DNA of 64,000 nt from Dickeya oryzae. Its GTDB lineage: Bacteria > Pseudomonadota > Gammaproteobacteria > Enterobacterales > Enterobacteriaceae. The stretch covers positions 434,001 to 498,000 of the forward strand of contig NZ_ML762921.1 of assembly GCF_009372235.1 (NCBI RefSeq), read 5' to 3'. Below, piece by piece: positions 55,701 through 62,200 of this stretch. Within the stretch, counting starts at the first letter, position 1. Every line of letters begins with the position of its first letter. Under the pieces are notes generated by a model, which was not told the origin of the DNA, ran no database searches, and saw nothing but the letters and a program-made list of their open reading frames with translations. Made by a program: the position numbers and the translations under genes.

Positions 55701-58167
55701 CTGGCGAGAGCATATCGCCCATCCGGGACAAGGCATGTAGCATCCGCTCAGGCTGGCAAATCAGATTACAACCGCCCGCAAGCGCTAATTCGCTTTCTCC
55801 GTTTAAAATACTCTGACATGCGTAGTGTACGGCAACCAACGATGAGGAACAGGCGGTTCCGATAGCCAGCAACGGGCCTTTGGTATCAAGAAAATAGCCA
55901 ATGCGGGCCGGTGCTGTTCCGGTATGTACGGAGGTAATCGCTGAATTTTCGGTCAGTGGATAATCCGATTCTTCCATGCCGACAAAAATGCCGTGCTTTT
56001 GCCCGTACCACCCATACGGGTCATAGCCAGCATCTTCAATCGCCCGCCATGCAGACTGCAATAACAAGCGATGATGGGGATCCATGTTGCGTGCTTCCCG
56101 GGGAGAAATCTTAAAAAACAGGGGATCAAAGTGGTCGATATGCGTCATAAACCCCCCCCGGAGGGTTTTCATCTGCAGATCATCCCGTAGCCGCCGGCTG
56201 TCAGGAACCGGGCCGATACTACACCGGCCTTCCCGCAGCAGTTGCCAGAATTCTGCCGGGTTATCGGCACCGGCAACGTTAATATCGATACCAATAATGG
56301 CAATATCGTCAGTGCGATTATCATCATTACCGCATCGTGCCGGTTGCGGCGAAGCCTCGCCGTGACGGCGTTCGGCTCCCGAACCGCTGGCCTGCATGCG
56401 TTCGGCTATCATGCGGGCTAACGCCATCGGCGTGGTGTAACTGAATAAATCCGACCGCCGTAATTTAACCGGATATGCCGCCTCCAGCCGACTGACGAAA
56501 GCGGACACCGAGACAGAGTCCAGGCCAAGCTCGGTAAATGCCTGATGATATATTTCGTTATCCGAGCCGTTCAGCCCCAACAGACGACCTATCGTCGCCA
56601 GTACATCCTGTTCAGCAGCAACCGAATGTGTGGCCTCTCTTTTTTCATGAACGAGCGGCTCATCATCAGGCTGTTTTTGAGAAGGGGAAGGCTGAAACCA
56701 GTAATACTCTCGAGCAAAAGCATAACGGGCCGACGCCGACGGAAAATCGGCTCCTGCAACGTTAACACCCTGATATTCTTCAACCAATATATGGGCGTTA
56801 TTGCCGCCTGATCCATAGCTGTGAATCGCCGCCAGCCTGGGATGTTCGCCGGCTGGCCACGCTTGCGTTTCTGTCGCAAAACAGCAAGGCGTACCTTGCG
56901 TATCGCAATAGTCGTTGGCGTGTTCAAAGCCCAGAATTTTATGAATTTTATCGGTCTGAAGACTGCGGATGACTTTTAATAACGCCCCCAGAGAAGACGC
57001 AGAGTGCATGTGTCCTAACAGCGGTTTTAGGCTACTCACCCGGCAGTAACCCGCCTCGAATGCCACCCCTTGTTCCTCACATAGCTGGCTCAGCGCCCGA
57101 TTCATTGCCGTCCATTCAGCAATATCCGCAACGGGCAGCCCCATTCCCTGAGCCTCAATATAAGAAACCCGACGCGGATCGATCCCCGCTTCGCGATAAC
57201 AGTCTTTGATCAGTTCACAATGCGCATCCGTATTCGGAGAAGCCATTGAGACACCACCCTGACCATTGAAGTTAACCTGGGTGTGTTTGATGATGGCGTA
57301 GACCCGGCGTCCAGCCTGCTCAGCATCAGCCTGGCGCTCCAGAAGAATGGTACCAACCCCTTCTGAACGAATGAATCCATCACCATGTTTACCGAAAGAA
57401 TGTACCGTTTTGCCGTGAGTCAATTGCTTCGAATCGTTCAATCGGTTGGTCACGTCCGGTACCAGAATCACATTCGCGGCACCGATGATTGCCCGGTCAA
57501 TCACACCGGCTCTCAATGCCAGGGTGGCCCTGTGCAACGCCACAGCAAAACCGGCGCACGTCGCATTGATTAACTCACTGGGTCCCGCCAAATCAAACTG
57601 GTACGAAATTCGGTTCGCAATCATGCTGTCGGCCTGTGCCAGACCGAATTCAGGCCGATAACCGTGGCGGGCCATCAGAGCCGCGTACTCGTTGGACTCA
57701 CAGCCGATGAAGACGCCGGTATGCGTTTTTCGCAGCGATTCAGGGGAGATACCGGCATCTTCCAGCATGTGGTAGGTTGACATCAGCAATAGACGCTGTC
57801 TGGGATCCATCTCTTCAGCCTCTATCGGTAAAATACCGAACTTCGCCGGGTCAAAAGAGGCAATATCGGGAATGAACCCCCCTGAAAGTACCGCCCACGA
57901 CGCTTCTCCGCCTGTCTTCCCCTGCTGGTACCACATTTTGCGTTGCTGCGGTAGCTCGGTGATTAAGGCATCGTCAGCATCCAGATGCCGCCATAATTCG
58001 GCAACACTCATACACTGAGGGAAATATCCGGCCAGCCCCGTAATCGCCAGCGGTTCGGTCTTTCCGTGCGTCGCCGACATATTCAAGACTGAATCTGATG
58101 ACGTCGTGGTTTTATGGTTTTGAATCCACTGCTCAATGAAAGACAGCGGTGCTGATTGATCATTCAT
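37783..58167 (-). CDS. oocN: Giant trans-AT polyketide synthase with six KS domains, two of them non-condensing
   Basis: The protein has 6,794 residues from the ATG at 58165-58167, which has GGAGAAGG upstream and an 8-base overlap with oocM. A TTG frame from 58200 is less likely. Modules by approximate residue: KS1 with ATCAG near 202 but EAQGMG near 340 (His lost), then ACP near 550; KS2 (GTACSSS 772), KR 1477-1720, ACP 1792; KS3 (NTACSSG 2054), DH 2500-2790 (HQIHGRKVLPG, HPSLMDAALQ), second DH-like domain 2800-3080 (shortened DHGGLLPG, HPALMNG), KR 3265-3500, ACP 3574 with GFNSI; KS4 (DTACSSS 3878), DH 4345-4640, KR 4830-5060, tandem ACPs 5146 and 5286; KS5 (ETACSSS 5546), ACP 6061 (GMDSV); KS6 with TGCAS 6309 but EPEANGS (His lost), with no ACP after it. 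KS1 and KS6 should transfer chains without extending them. KS1-ACP lies next to the monooxygenase gene, and KS6 next to oocO/oocP. The second DH-like domain may be a pyran/furan-forming oxa-Michael cyclase. Confidence 0.92.
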   Translation of the reverse strand: MNDQSAPLSFIEQWIQNHKTTTSSDSVLNMSATHGKTEPLAITGLAGYFPQCMSVAELWRHLDADDALITELPQQRKMWYQQGKTGGEASWAVLSGGFIPDIASFDPAKFGILPIEAEEMDPRQRLLLMSTYHMLEDAGISPESLRKTHTGVFIGCESNEYAALMARHGYRPEFGLAQADSMIANRISYQFDLAGPSELINATCAGFAVALHRATLALRAGVIDRAIIGAANVILVPDVTNRLNDSKQLTHGKTVHSFGKHGDGFIRSEGVGTILLERQADAEQAGRRVYAIIKHTQVNFNGQGGVSMASPNTDAHCELIKDCYREAGIDPRRVSYIEAQGMGLPVADIAEWTAMNRALSQLCEEQGVAFEAGYCRVSSLKPLLGHMHSASSLGALLKVIRSLQTDKIHKILGFEHANDYCDTQGTPCCFATETQAWPAGEHPRLAAIHSYGSGGNNAHILVEEYQGVNVAGADFPSASARYAFAREYYWFQPSPSQKQPDDEPLVHEKREATHSVAAEQDVLATIGRLLGLNGSDNEIYHQAFTELGLDSVSVSAFVSRLEAAYPVKLRRSDLFSYTTPMALARMIAERMQASGSGAERRHGEASPQPARCGNDDNRTDDIAIIGIDINVAGADNPAEFWQLLREGRCSIGPVPDSRRLRDDLQMKTLRGGFMTHIDHFDPLFFKISPREARNMDPHHRLLLQSAWRAIEDAGYDPYGWYGQKHGIFVGMEESDYPLTENSAITSVHTGTAPARIGYFLDTKGPLLAIGTACSSSLVAVHYACQSILNGESELALAGGCNLICQPERMLHALSRMGDMLSPDGTCYAFDYRANGMVVGEGCATVVLKRHADALRDGDDIYAIIKGSGINYDGKTNGLTAPNGARQSELYAQVYRQSGVSPEQIGYVVSHGTGTMLGDPIECNALIDAFHDAGADKKQYCALTSPKTNIGHTQAASGIVNVITAALALKHQEIPPSLNYAQPNEDIDFADSPFYVNTTLKHWEQASRFAAVSAFGHSGTNVHLVLQNAEAKARCQGASGEDDSYLIVLSAKSEPQLKQIATNLIAGHAPESMRDLAYTLQFGRTAMPHRLALIADGWHTLQEKVRRYLTAEEGASSDLGLYYADVSGTARSRATEALLCTEGSADSAPDVRDDHISPLVSKQLACWLRGEPADWGALYHGPTPRRMHLPTYPFEQESYWVATVDIPATARSVATPSAPTPQSQKAEPGLGHVLIEPDEAMTSEQDDAVLVYRERWQEQSLPDVPGPAERQIQRLLCVTPAAAQTAIRLGINHIATNVSTEFFAPDDLAATEASTYHRYFSALKRATQTETVAALLCVVEPESAMNQLVPLFQGLLSSGLDVGRIVVASAFTSVLERCYADALVAFGASLRVVLPKTRVTFAGFELTDAADTDQWQSLAGHIPDIWAELQTEPAQSVLYIQGKRHVLTFEPTRLENADSGLKTDSYLKIGGCYLITGGLGGLGTVFARYLCENVMAKVLLVGRSPLDEEKQADLRAIEQHGGQVTYLQADVSELSQMQSLFADCQRKGIKINGILHTAGVQTTQMLAEKDLAGVRQVLAPKIQGTLVLDTAWQTVFGAEDSLDFIVYFSSSAAVLGDFGAGDYAVANRFQLAYANNRNQPTAAEGKTPSLIGKTIAISWPVWQDGGMTQRSVERAQATSLYLKTSGQRALRSEEGLRVFEQLLAGEAGSSLVMVGQPDKIQRVLGDRLQHESGTRQERLPRQPVTTTIARRPEMKGLTVEQCVLWELQQAVSDILSIERHRLHHDVNLADFGFDSISLAEFATCLSRKWSIVVSPALFFGNATLSQLCQYFMLTHGALMQTYYGGSAGDSEAPDHRVESVHSDAPLNIPPVNRSAIGEEHRHDVSPFDAEEPIAIIGMSGRFPGARDIDEMWRYLAEGKSAVSRVSAEYLHGRDESYRDSRIAASDADLWCGVVPGAAEFDPLFFEISPREAQNMDPGQRLLLQEAWSSLEHAGYGAQRLRQHNIGTFVGVEEGAYGRFSSTEHIEITANHNGILASRLAYFLDLHGPVLAINTACSSGLVAAHLACTSLRNRECDTALAAGVSLQLSTEGFDIMKRSGMISADGICYTFDQRANGMVPGEAVVVLVLKRLSQAEADGDLIHGLIRASGINYDGKTNGITAPNGVAQADLLKTVYQRAHIDPAQIDYIVTHGTGTRLGDPVEINALNEAFKAFTDKQAFCALTSTKTNFGHTFAASGLLSAVSLLQSMNQQTIPASLHCQQENDYITWAESPFYVNKTARAWPVQQGRLRMGAVSAFGMSGTNAHLVMQEYPQPVSSPEPQRSHYLLCLSAKTEEALYRKVEDLILHLQKPQTSTQGLAAIGYTLLQGRSHFQYRLAVVAEDRDGVIISLRQAEHAQRPNLFRGKVPLGFVGQKIIRQQVDVLLQQSQQCEGQEYQEILSALADYYCQGYELDGAALSPEVSRCVVLPTYPFAREHHWLETRALSPSSDHIAGARPSLHPLLTENASTLAELRFRAEFSGEEFFLVDHQIHGRKVLPGVSYLEMARAAYTYAAASVIPASQRLPFSVKQVLWLQPIVATQPTTTIYLGLYAQESGLIDYQIYSENDIQQRTIHGQGIIDPDLNDTTTGNNALESNTLDLHQLKKQMTGPEYPAAHCYQRFREMGLNYGETFQGIERLLTAERQVLAQIVLPDAATSSAFGLHPSLMDAALQTSLGLHHSDLPSGTAYVPFALEQLDVFGEMDTRLWVWLRLVSTENPANEQVQKMDIDLCNDQGRICVSMRGFSTRILPVSHSAEEPVFPGIVTSVETAASAGVTVNIKHKALSGTEYFLQDHGGLLPGMLSLEWMRELAVSHVPTGDSEVVVGLRDVVWHKPLMVGEQGTDIDLALNRDEQGYHCVISRQGQVHAQGRVMTGLVGNAEHPPLPLADIEHRCRQHRTHHACAEFFGAGIGPRLLGITQYAQGNNEALVTLDIHQDLVGAAEEPVLHPALMNGAVLASIILAVGGERQGAAPLMPFSLDALRIYQPLPARVLAYIRQTRSDAGSEHRIVRCDIWFTDHHGHILVEINGLSMISAQASPAGSLVVARPQWVVQDIVPAQVAGDAPDALPPCFILADENAALQTALQNTWPDCQVVNLSVGHDPHPQQFTSCLQQLFAQIKTRTLACRELAQRQTVFILASEPANELWLSASAGLLKTARQEQSGFNGNVIRYPVSPAAIPLLLTQLQSELHGAKGATEIRYDETGSRRVKAWQRIAQADMTDALPVSSGCVIWITGGLGGIGYQIARELGTQYQARLVLSGRSALNERSEQRLLDLQRQGIQATYLQGDVTDPAQTRHLVQQILQDEGQLNGIIHSAGIIRDAFIANKTQAELLDVLAPKVAGTLALDHATQDCNLDFMVLFSSLSSAFGNAGQADYACANGFMDGFALWRNQQVANGLRRGKTLAVNWPLWRDGGMGISAPDAELLRQQTGLIPMPTEVGFQALMLGLQSQESQLAVIYGEAEKIQARLAEDGQTPPQPSSVHQSGINDAAGLAKEVTSPVRVGQVCALLVSMVAQLQKLDEKKIELDMELSRYGFNSIDFTEFASRLNKAYGLALMPTVFFEHSTLRRMGNYLADAYPEAFADKTAVASGGAGSRAGMATTSRQPQSLVTRTANTGEGRKAFSWRASPPIPSQPTPAVAPLEAAVCAISNATVAEEGTPLTPNTPQVPEAIAIIGMSGRFPQSRNLDAFWQQLEANRDLIGQVPADRWNWQEYYGDPHETPGKTKVNCGGFMQDVDCFDPLFFGISPREAQSLDPQFRVFLETVWATIEDAGYCASDLSGSNTGVFVGVSTSEYKDAWLKYSHDKFGIGDPPWLSHFALANRVSYILNLHGPSEPIDTACSSSLVAIHRAIEAIRAGSCDVAIVGGVNVIVNPGITITAGEAGILSEDGRCKTFDISADGYGRGEGVGAIMLKPLSQAKADGDRIHGLIRGSAENHGGKATSPTAPNPVAQQELLVQAYRRSGIDPETVGYIETHGTGTKLGDPIEINGLKKAFAALYQEQHKAMTRKAYCGLGSVKTNIGHLEAAAGISGVLKILLMFRHRKIPGNVHLKTANPYLDLADSPFYLVRDTHAWTAMEDADGQPVPRRAGVSSFGIGGANAHIVLEEYASAAQTVEASSSSAEPVAIVLSAKKAERLKAVVQGLAAFLDSAECAAQQPSLTEIAYTLQVGREAMDERLAFVTHSVQALKQTLAAYLSEAETPAGVYRGNVKAGKASLSMLADDDAWQTMVGTWLQTGNYNKLLDVWVKGGQVDWQQRYPAAIKPRRIGLPTYPFARDRFWLKVTASASESHGAEATESPVKIRPYRLHPLVHRNTSDITALSFTSWFDGREFFLADHRVMEQKLLPGVAYLEMARAAAEQVVGAGRHLQLTQIVWVRPFVAEHSQASAPSAGIHPLTVKLLPQSAQVIRFDIGSVLPDGQMQTHCQGNVLVVDPCTDGRDRLDLSVALAEHQDGTIDKAACYQAFRQLGIVYGPGHQGVETLYLTKGRVLARLSLPETLRETLNDYVLHPSLMDSALQATLGLSREHRLGLPFDMASMDILHRCTATMWACVTYDHGTEPHPQAKVQKLTIKLYDDAGQLCVALHGFSARTPESATTQRNGTLLLVPQWQRKNAPVNTAAPSAYASRQVLFCTDRAIANDIGLTDDVILPVQDTGDIALNFHQHALALFAQVQTMLASKPKQPVLLQLVVVGDFPTRLLTALNGLLKTARLENANVIGQLIELDVAASAEDVDEKLRESSMMPEDIHIRYGREGRQVLSWREVCAMTGGRAVSPSSALPPLTRMPWKEQGVYLITGGAGGLGLIFATEIARQTRKARLILTGRSAMTPRIQTSASQLEALGAQVDYRTLDVCDRPGVEALIAAVTAQYGTINGVLHCAGVLRDSYILKKSAADFQAVLAPKVQGVVNLDQALAQHPLDFFILFSSTAAGLGNPGQADYVTANSFMDAYAHYRQQQVAAQSRMGRTLAINWPLWKEGGMKVDDAFETMMYQSTGMMAMSTQAGLQAFYQAIARDENQVLVIAGDIEMLRQTLSARSSITVLQPEKADETRREDPVLAHQAQGADLAAIRIDRPGLESAVQQLLIREVSALLDVDRAEIDVDLELTELGFDSILTTGFANKLNRQYELDLLPTVFFEYPTISALSGYLTETYQAVFAAKFTDFSHKEGTHDTVAHHETVSPSLAEHSDQAAADFWQPAPAGEQTVSRHTALDIQALREAIQSLLLQEVSTLLQVNVADIDTDIELNELGFDSILTTGFANKLNRQYTLDLLPTVFFEYPTIAGLTAYLAENYQESFSHLFAAKVMVQPSAQGRIQPANAADDVHPVGTPSSPASVSKRDKQEAIAIVGMSGSFPMAPDLDAYWDNLLQGKDCISEVPPIRWNWRDYLQEVEGAENKDSIRWGGFIQDMAGFDPLFFGISPREAELMDPQQRLLMTHVWKVIEDAGYSASSLSGSALGIYVGTGNTGYSGLIVDAKLPAEGFTATGIVPSIGPNRMSYFLNVHGPSEPIETACSSSLIAIHRGVSALRHEGCDMVIVGGINTLVTPDTFVSFCKAGMLSSDGRCKTFSSKADGYVRGEGVGMLLLKRLSAAEADGDHIYGVIRGSAQNHGGRASSLTAPNPKAQVALLESAYRNAGIDPRSISYIEAHGTGTKLGDPIEINSLKTAFNTMKADYSGEEYSDTTCGIGSVKTNIGHLEMAAGIAGVIKVLLQMKHQTLVKSLHYEEPNPYIDFTGTPFYIVSETRPWHALKNARGETLPRRAGVSSFGFGGANAHVVIEEYRDTRPARQAVQDRYVVLLSAKDDVRLRRVAQNLRQYLAQHREDPDLTLGHLAYTLQVGRDAMEARLGWIVTSFDELLAKMDGFLNDTGNPDDTYRGHRGSHKGLLAQFSADEELSEAIAKWAERGKYARLLNLWCQGLEFDWSGLYQGQRPRRLSLPTYPFDCQRFWLPEGQGQRRAVVRLSDDNGAHLVPEQSARVPSSLSEDVAPEGVNPPFNLDTYLIQLISRQLKVSEEVMSQDRALEELGMDSVVSVDLLNKIRKTFPDVSRSLFMEYRTIGEIQHYLRSHFGERLATPGSQALPTEPWDAQKQADPQKRVDEKIAVTGEGPVQNTSIIGMAGIFPQAENISEFWENLSASRTTLSVLSDKRRYLMALDEQDSGSRRIGGYLDGVEYFDHKLFKVPHKEAQKLDPQMRKLLEVIWQAVADAGYTLSQFREKRTGLFVATRGHSGYQDIPARQDPAQMAQWRFQAEQISAYANRISNILNLSGLSEIVETGCASFLVAIRHAMSAIKEGRCEQAIVATAELGLSPFMQNRTDDQALYSSHPVTKSFAHDSDGYVKSEVVGAIILKAEAEALVQGDAIYANVKGVGISHGGKAPLKWYSPNIEGQKSAIVAALSEAGIDPATVSYIEPEANGSQLGDASELVAIQAVYGPYLQESNAQKNPIQASNIPAESRASSIAIGSLKPLTGHAETASTFPVLVKMVLSMYHRRLAKIEGLGELNEGITLTDGFELLREERAWEKHDHVPRRGAIHSMSIGGVNAHLLLEEYEAEQRVELFKPSSRQTPRPFIFLFSEADEARLNRLVSDYLDFLPRAQADIAEGKFISGVPTAEKQPATESVYLEQLAYTLQQGREHRAVRLAVSAASIAQLQERLQRWRSRAGNQTDIYDSRHMSADIAAGLSHFSDDMRHVVMDWLAGHAVDWTSLRQAQGQGEGIQKLHLPVNPLQKVFCWHDGFDDIPANNENGSVSTGAEPRSVVE

Positions 58168-59293
58168 AAGCAACCTTCTCCCGCTTGAGATTGAATTCAA
58201 CTAATTGCTGTAAATAACCAAACGCATTGCTGACTGCAGCGTAGTCCATGCCAAAGTCCTGAAGGAATGCAATTTCATTGACCCCAGACGCAACGGCCAA
58301 ATCAATCTGTCGCTGACATTCCTCTGGCGGGCCAAATATTCCTCCGGTTTTGAAATAACGGGCATAGGCATAATCGAGAATTTGATCAATCTGACTATTA
58401 TCGAAATGATGATCTCTGGCTTTCATCTGCGGAATAATGCTACTGCGGATATAGGCCTTAAACGGCTCGCGAACCACCTGCTGTACCCACGCCATATCTG
58501 GGTGGACAAAGGTGTGCATCATCAGTGTGACCCGACCGCTCTGAGGTTCCAGCCCTGCCTCGGCACGGGCTGCGCGGTAGACGTCCACGTATTTTCTGAA
58601 TTCGTGAAGATCGATCCCATGCAGCATGCCGAAGACGTTATAACCATGCAGGCCCGCATGTCGAAAGCCCTGTTCAGAAATGCTGAAATACCAGATGTTT
58701 ATTTCTTTCTGAATCGGGCGCGGATAAACCACCGTCGGGAACATCTCCCCACCCGGGCCGGGAAAATCCACCGTTTCCCCCCGCCATAGTTTTTGTATCA
58801 CCGGAATACGCTGATCGCGTATCTTTGCACGCTCCTCATAGGTATCTGGTGACAGGATAAAGTCCGCTTTGTTCCAGCCACTTCCGACCCCCAGGTCAAC
58901 CCGACCATCAGAGAGGATATCCACCATCGCCCAGTTTTCGACGATTTCGACCGGATGGTGCAGCGTGTTGGTCACGGCGGCAGAACGCAGGCGTACGTTT
59001 TTGGTTAGCGGTGCAAAGTAAGCCGCAGCAATGCTGTTATTGGCGTAAATAGAGCCAAATTCATAAAAATGGCGTTCAGGAAAGCAAACCGATTCAAAAC
59101 CGGCCTGATCAGCAAACTCGACCAGCTCACGGGCAAAACGATATTTATCCCGGTCTGAGACATCTTTACGGACATCCGAAAAAAACAGATAACTAAAAGA
59201 AACATCCGCCCCAGACTTACCCGTCTTAACCTCAGCATCTACGGTGCGACCCCCAGAAAAAAAAGCGTCCAGTCTTTGATTTACCGTCGTCAT
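58160..59293 (-). CDS. oocM: Luciferase-like flavin-dependent monooxygenase acting in trans
   Basis: The protein has 377 residues and is a bacterial-luciferase-fold (PF00296-type) monooxygenase of the group found in PKS/NRPS clusters. Recognisable stretches include FESVCFPERHF, the VTNTLHHPVEIVENWAMVD segment and the GRVDLGVGSGWN flavin/phosphate region, with INIWYFSISEQGFR later. The start overlaps the oocL stop by ATGA and is preceded by GGAGGG. The 3' end overlaps oocN. It is expected to oxidise an ACP-bound intermediate using reduced FMN. Oocydin clusters carry two such oxygenase genes, oocK and oocM, with oxygen insertion or alpha-hydroxylation described for that pathway. Which reaction this one performs is not visible here. 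Its position before a KS(no His)-ACP pair suggests that pair as its docking module. Confidence 0.85.
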   Translation of the reverse strand: MTTVNQRLDAFFSGGRTVDAEVKTGKSGADVSFSYLFFSDVRKDVSDRDKYRFARELVEFADQAGFESVCFPERHFYEFGSIYANNSIAAAYFAPLTKNVRLRSAAVTNTLHHPVEIVENWAMVDILSDGRVDLGVGSGWNKADFILSPDTYEERAKIRDQRIPVIQKLWRGETVDFPGPGGEMFPTVVYPRPIQKEINIWYFSISEQGFRHAGLHGYNVFGMLHGIDLHEFRKYVDVYRAARAEAGLEPQSGRVTLMMHTFVHPDMAWVQQVVREPFKAYIRSSIIPQMKARDHHFDNSQIDQILDYAYARYFKTGGIFGPPEECQRQIDLAVASGVNEIAFLQDFGMDYAAVSNAFGYLQQLVEFNLKREKVAYE

Positions 59294-62200
59294 AGCCGGA
59301 TCCCTCCTGTTCCAACCTGTTTACGCAATTTTTTCATCAGTAGATTGGGGGTTGGGTGTTCGATCAGCCAATTCGGCTGTACTGGAAATTTCAACTGCCT
59401 TTCCAGCGTGGTGCTCAGTTGCATAGCAATAATCGAGTCCATCCCGTAGTCCTGCAGGGGTTTATCCCAGTCAAGACTGCTGCCTAGTTTCATGACTTTT
59501 TCGATCCCGAAAGCCAGGCTGCTACGTAGCTCGCTGTCGTCGTCAGCCGGTTTTATCTCATCGATATCTCCTGACGTTTCTGGTCTGCCTGTTTGGCAGC
59601 CATACTGCGGGGCATTCAGGGTCTGAGTCGGAGGAACAGACTGGATCGCCGTAATCACGGTTCCGACCTCTTGTTGCAGATAGGCGGGTAGATCCGCCAA
59701 TGACAGGGAAGAGAGGTAATCGGCAAATTCTGTCGGCGATAACTGCCCTTGCCTGAAATGGCGAATTTTTTGGCGAACCGCGTCTACGATGTGATGCCCG
59801 GTGCGGGCAGCCGCTGACGCTATCTGATTATCACCAAGCCCCAGTAGCGTTCTGGCTTTATGTTTATCCGTGACAGCAACCAACGCCGTGACACCGTCGG
59901 TCACCCCCGTTTGCATCTGCTGCACCGCCGCCACAGCATGAATACTTCCCATGCCCTGTTGCGCTAACGACGTTAACCGACCAGCCAGCCGTGTGTGGTC
60001 AACGGCACCGTCAACCTCCCATTGCCCCCAGCAAACGGAGGAAACCAGCCCCTGTCTTTGTTTGAGAGAGACCAGCCGTTGCCGATATCGAGCAAAAGCA
60101 TTCTGGAACGCGGCGGAATAGGCATAATCAGGCGACCCCTGAATGCCAAAAGCGGCAACGGAAGAAAACATCAGGAAAAATTCCAGCGGTTCATCGGCAG
60201 TTACCACATCAATATTCAGGGTTCCTGAGACTTTCGCCGCCATCATGTGCCGGAACGCATCCCAGGACTTATTCAGAATAGAACCATCACTCACCTGCCG
60301 GGCCATATGTAAGACCCCATTAAGGGTGATTCCTTCGGATTTCAGGGACTGCACGGCCTGATTAACACGCTCAAGATCGAGGATATCGACGGCACGGTAA
60401 ATCACCTGGGCCCCGGACGCCCTGATGCGCGCCAAAATCGGGGCGACTTGATGTTCCGGGCGGCGAGAGAAAATAACCAACTGCGCCTGATAGTGATGAC
60501 CTAAAACCTGACACACCTGTTCCCCTGTCTCTCCCAGGGCTCCGACCATTAAATAGGTCGCCCCGGTACGAAACAGTGCCCCCGGCACCTCATGCCCATC
60601 CGTTTCGCTAACACGTAACTCGTATCGGCGACCGCCACTGAAACGGATCGTCGGGGTCCTGACTGCCTGAGCATTTTTCCCCGGTTCATGTGCTGGCATG
60701 TCATCGCACAGCCAGGTTTGCATCAATTGCACAGCCACCTCCTGACCCGTCGAACGGGGGTCAACGATGAGGCTCCGATAGCGGTGGCCTACCGTTTCCA
60801 GAATCGCAGAACGGAACAGCCCGCTGAGCGCTTCATGGTGTACATCGGTAACGGTCAGGCCTTGTTCATAATCCGCCCGATGACAACAATAGAACTGTAT
60901 CGGGTTCAGACGGGCAACCGCCTGTACGGCCTGAACACAACGATAGGCAAGCTCGGTTTGCACCTCTGTTCCATGAGGTAAGATCAGAAAAACCGCCAGC
61001 GGTTTGCCTGAATCGGGGATCGCCGCCTCCAGGCCGACTTTCAGGGCATTGATACCTGTCTGATCCTGTAGCGCACTGGCCGGTAACGTAATATGCCGCA
61101 CATCCCAAATCGGTTGTGGCATATCGGCTATCTGTTGAACCTGCTGGCAAACCTGCTCAATGTCACGGTAATCCGAAGCCGTATGACTGAGCACCAGAAT
61201 CTGCCGATCGCTACTGGCCTTAATGCGCTCAACCCATTGGCTGTCTTCACTTGCCTTCACTTCAACCCACGTTTCTGTCGCGCGGATCCACTGGGTTTCC
61301 CTTACTATTGGTTGTGCATGGGTGCCGGTTTCAGTGGCTTCTGATGTCCTGACTGTTTCAGCGTCTCCTGATAAAACAGACCGGACATCCACGGTTGTAA
61401 CCGATGTTGGCGGTGCTTTTTCTGCAAACCAGCAGGATTGTCGGAAAAACGGATAGGTAGGTAAGTTTATTCTGCTGGGGGAACGATGCGTTGTGGATTG
61501 CCCCGCCTGCTCAGGCGCGGGATAGAGTAAATCCCATGGGATATCCAGACCTGTCACCCACAGCCCTGCAAGCTGACTCAGGTTTTGCTGACGGGTCCAT
61601 TGTTCGATCACAGAACTGAATTCAGGTGTGTCGACAAACGCCTTATAAGATGGCGCATTGTCATTCACCCGACCTCTAAATAGCAGCGGAGCTGAGATAT
61701 CACCGACAATGAATTGGGTTAGCTTTTCTTGCAGCTCACCGACTGAGCCCACAACAAAAGCGAGACGCTCCTCCATAGCCCGGCGTCCCCGCTGTAAGGT
61801 ATAAGCCAGTCGCCTTAAATCAACAGTGCGTCCCTCGGCCTGTTCCCGCTGTAGCCAGGCCAGCAGATTTTCCGCCATAAGCGGCAAACGATCGGCCCGC
61901 ATTGCCGACAAGACGATCAAAACCAGTTTGGCCTCGGGGGCCGTTTCGACCGCTGGCGGAAGATACTCCTCAATCACCAAATGGGCATTGGTGCCGCTGT
62001 AACCGAAGGAGCTCACCGCCGCTCTTCGCGGTTGTCTTTCATCATGTTGCCACGGCTTAAGCTGGGTATTGACATAGAAAGGCGAGTCATCGAAACCAAA
62101 GTGTTGATTAGGGGTGCGAAAGTGCAGAGAGGGCACGAGTTGCCGGTGTTTCATTGACAACAACACTTTCTGTACACTCGCCATTCCAGATGCTGCCGAC

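Noticed and set aside
58168-58200. TTG-initiated N-terminal extension of OocN
   Set aside because: The ATG at 58165-58167 has a GGAGAAGG site at good spacing and gives the same 8-base overlap type as the oocR/oocS junction. The TTG has no such signal.
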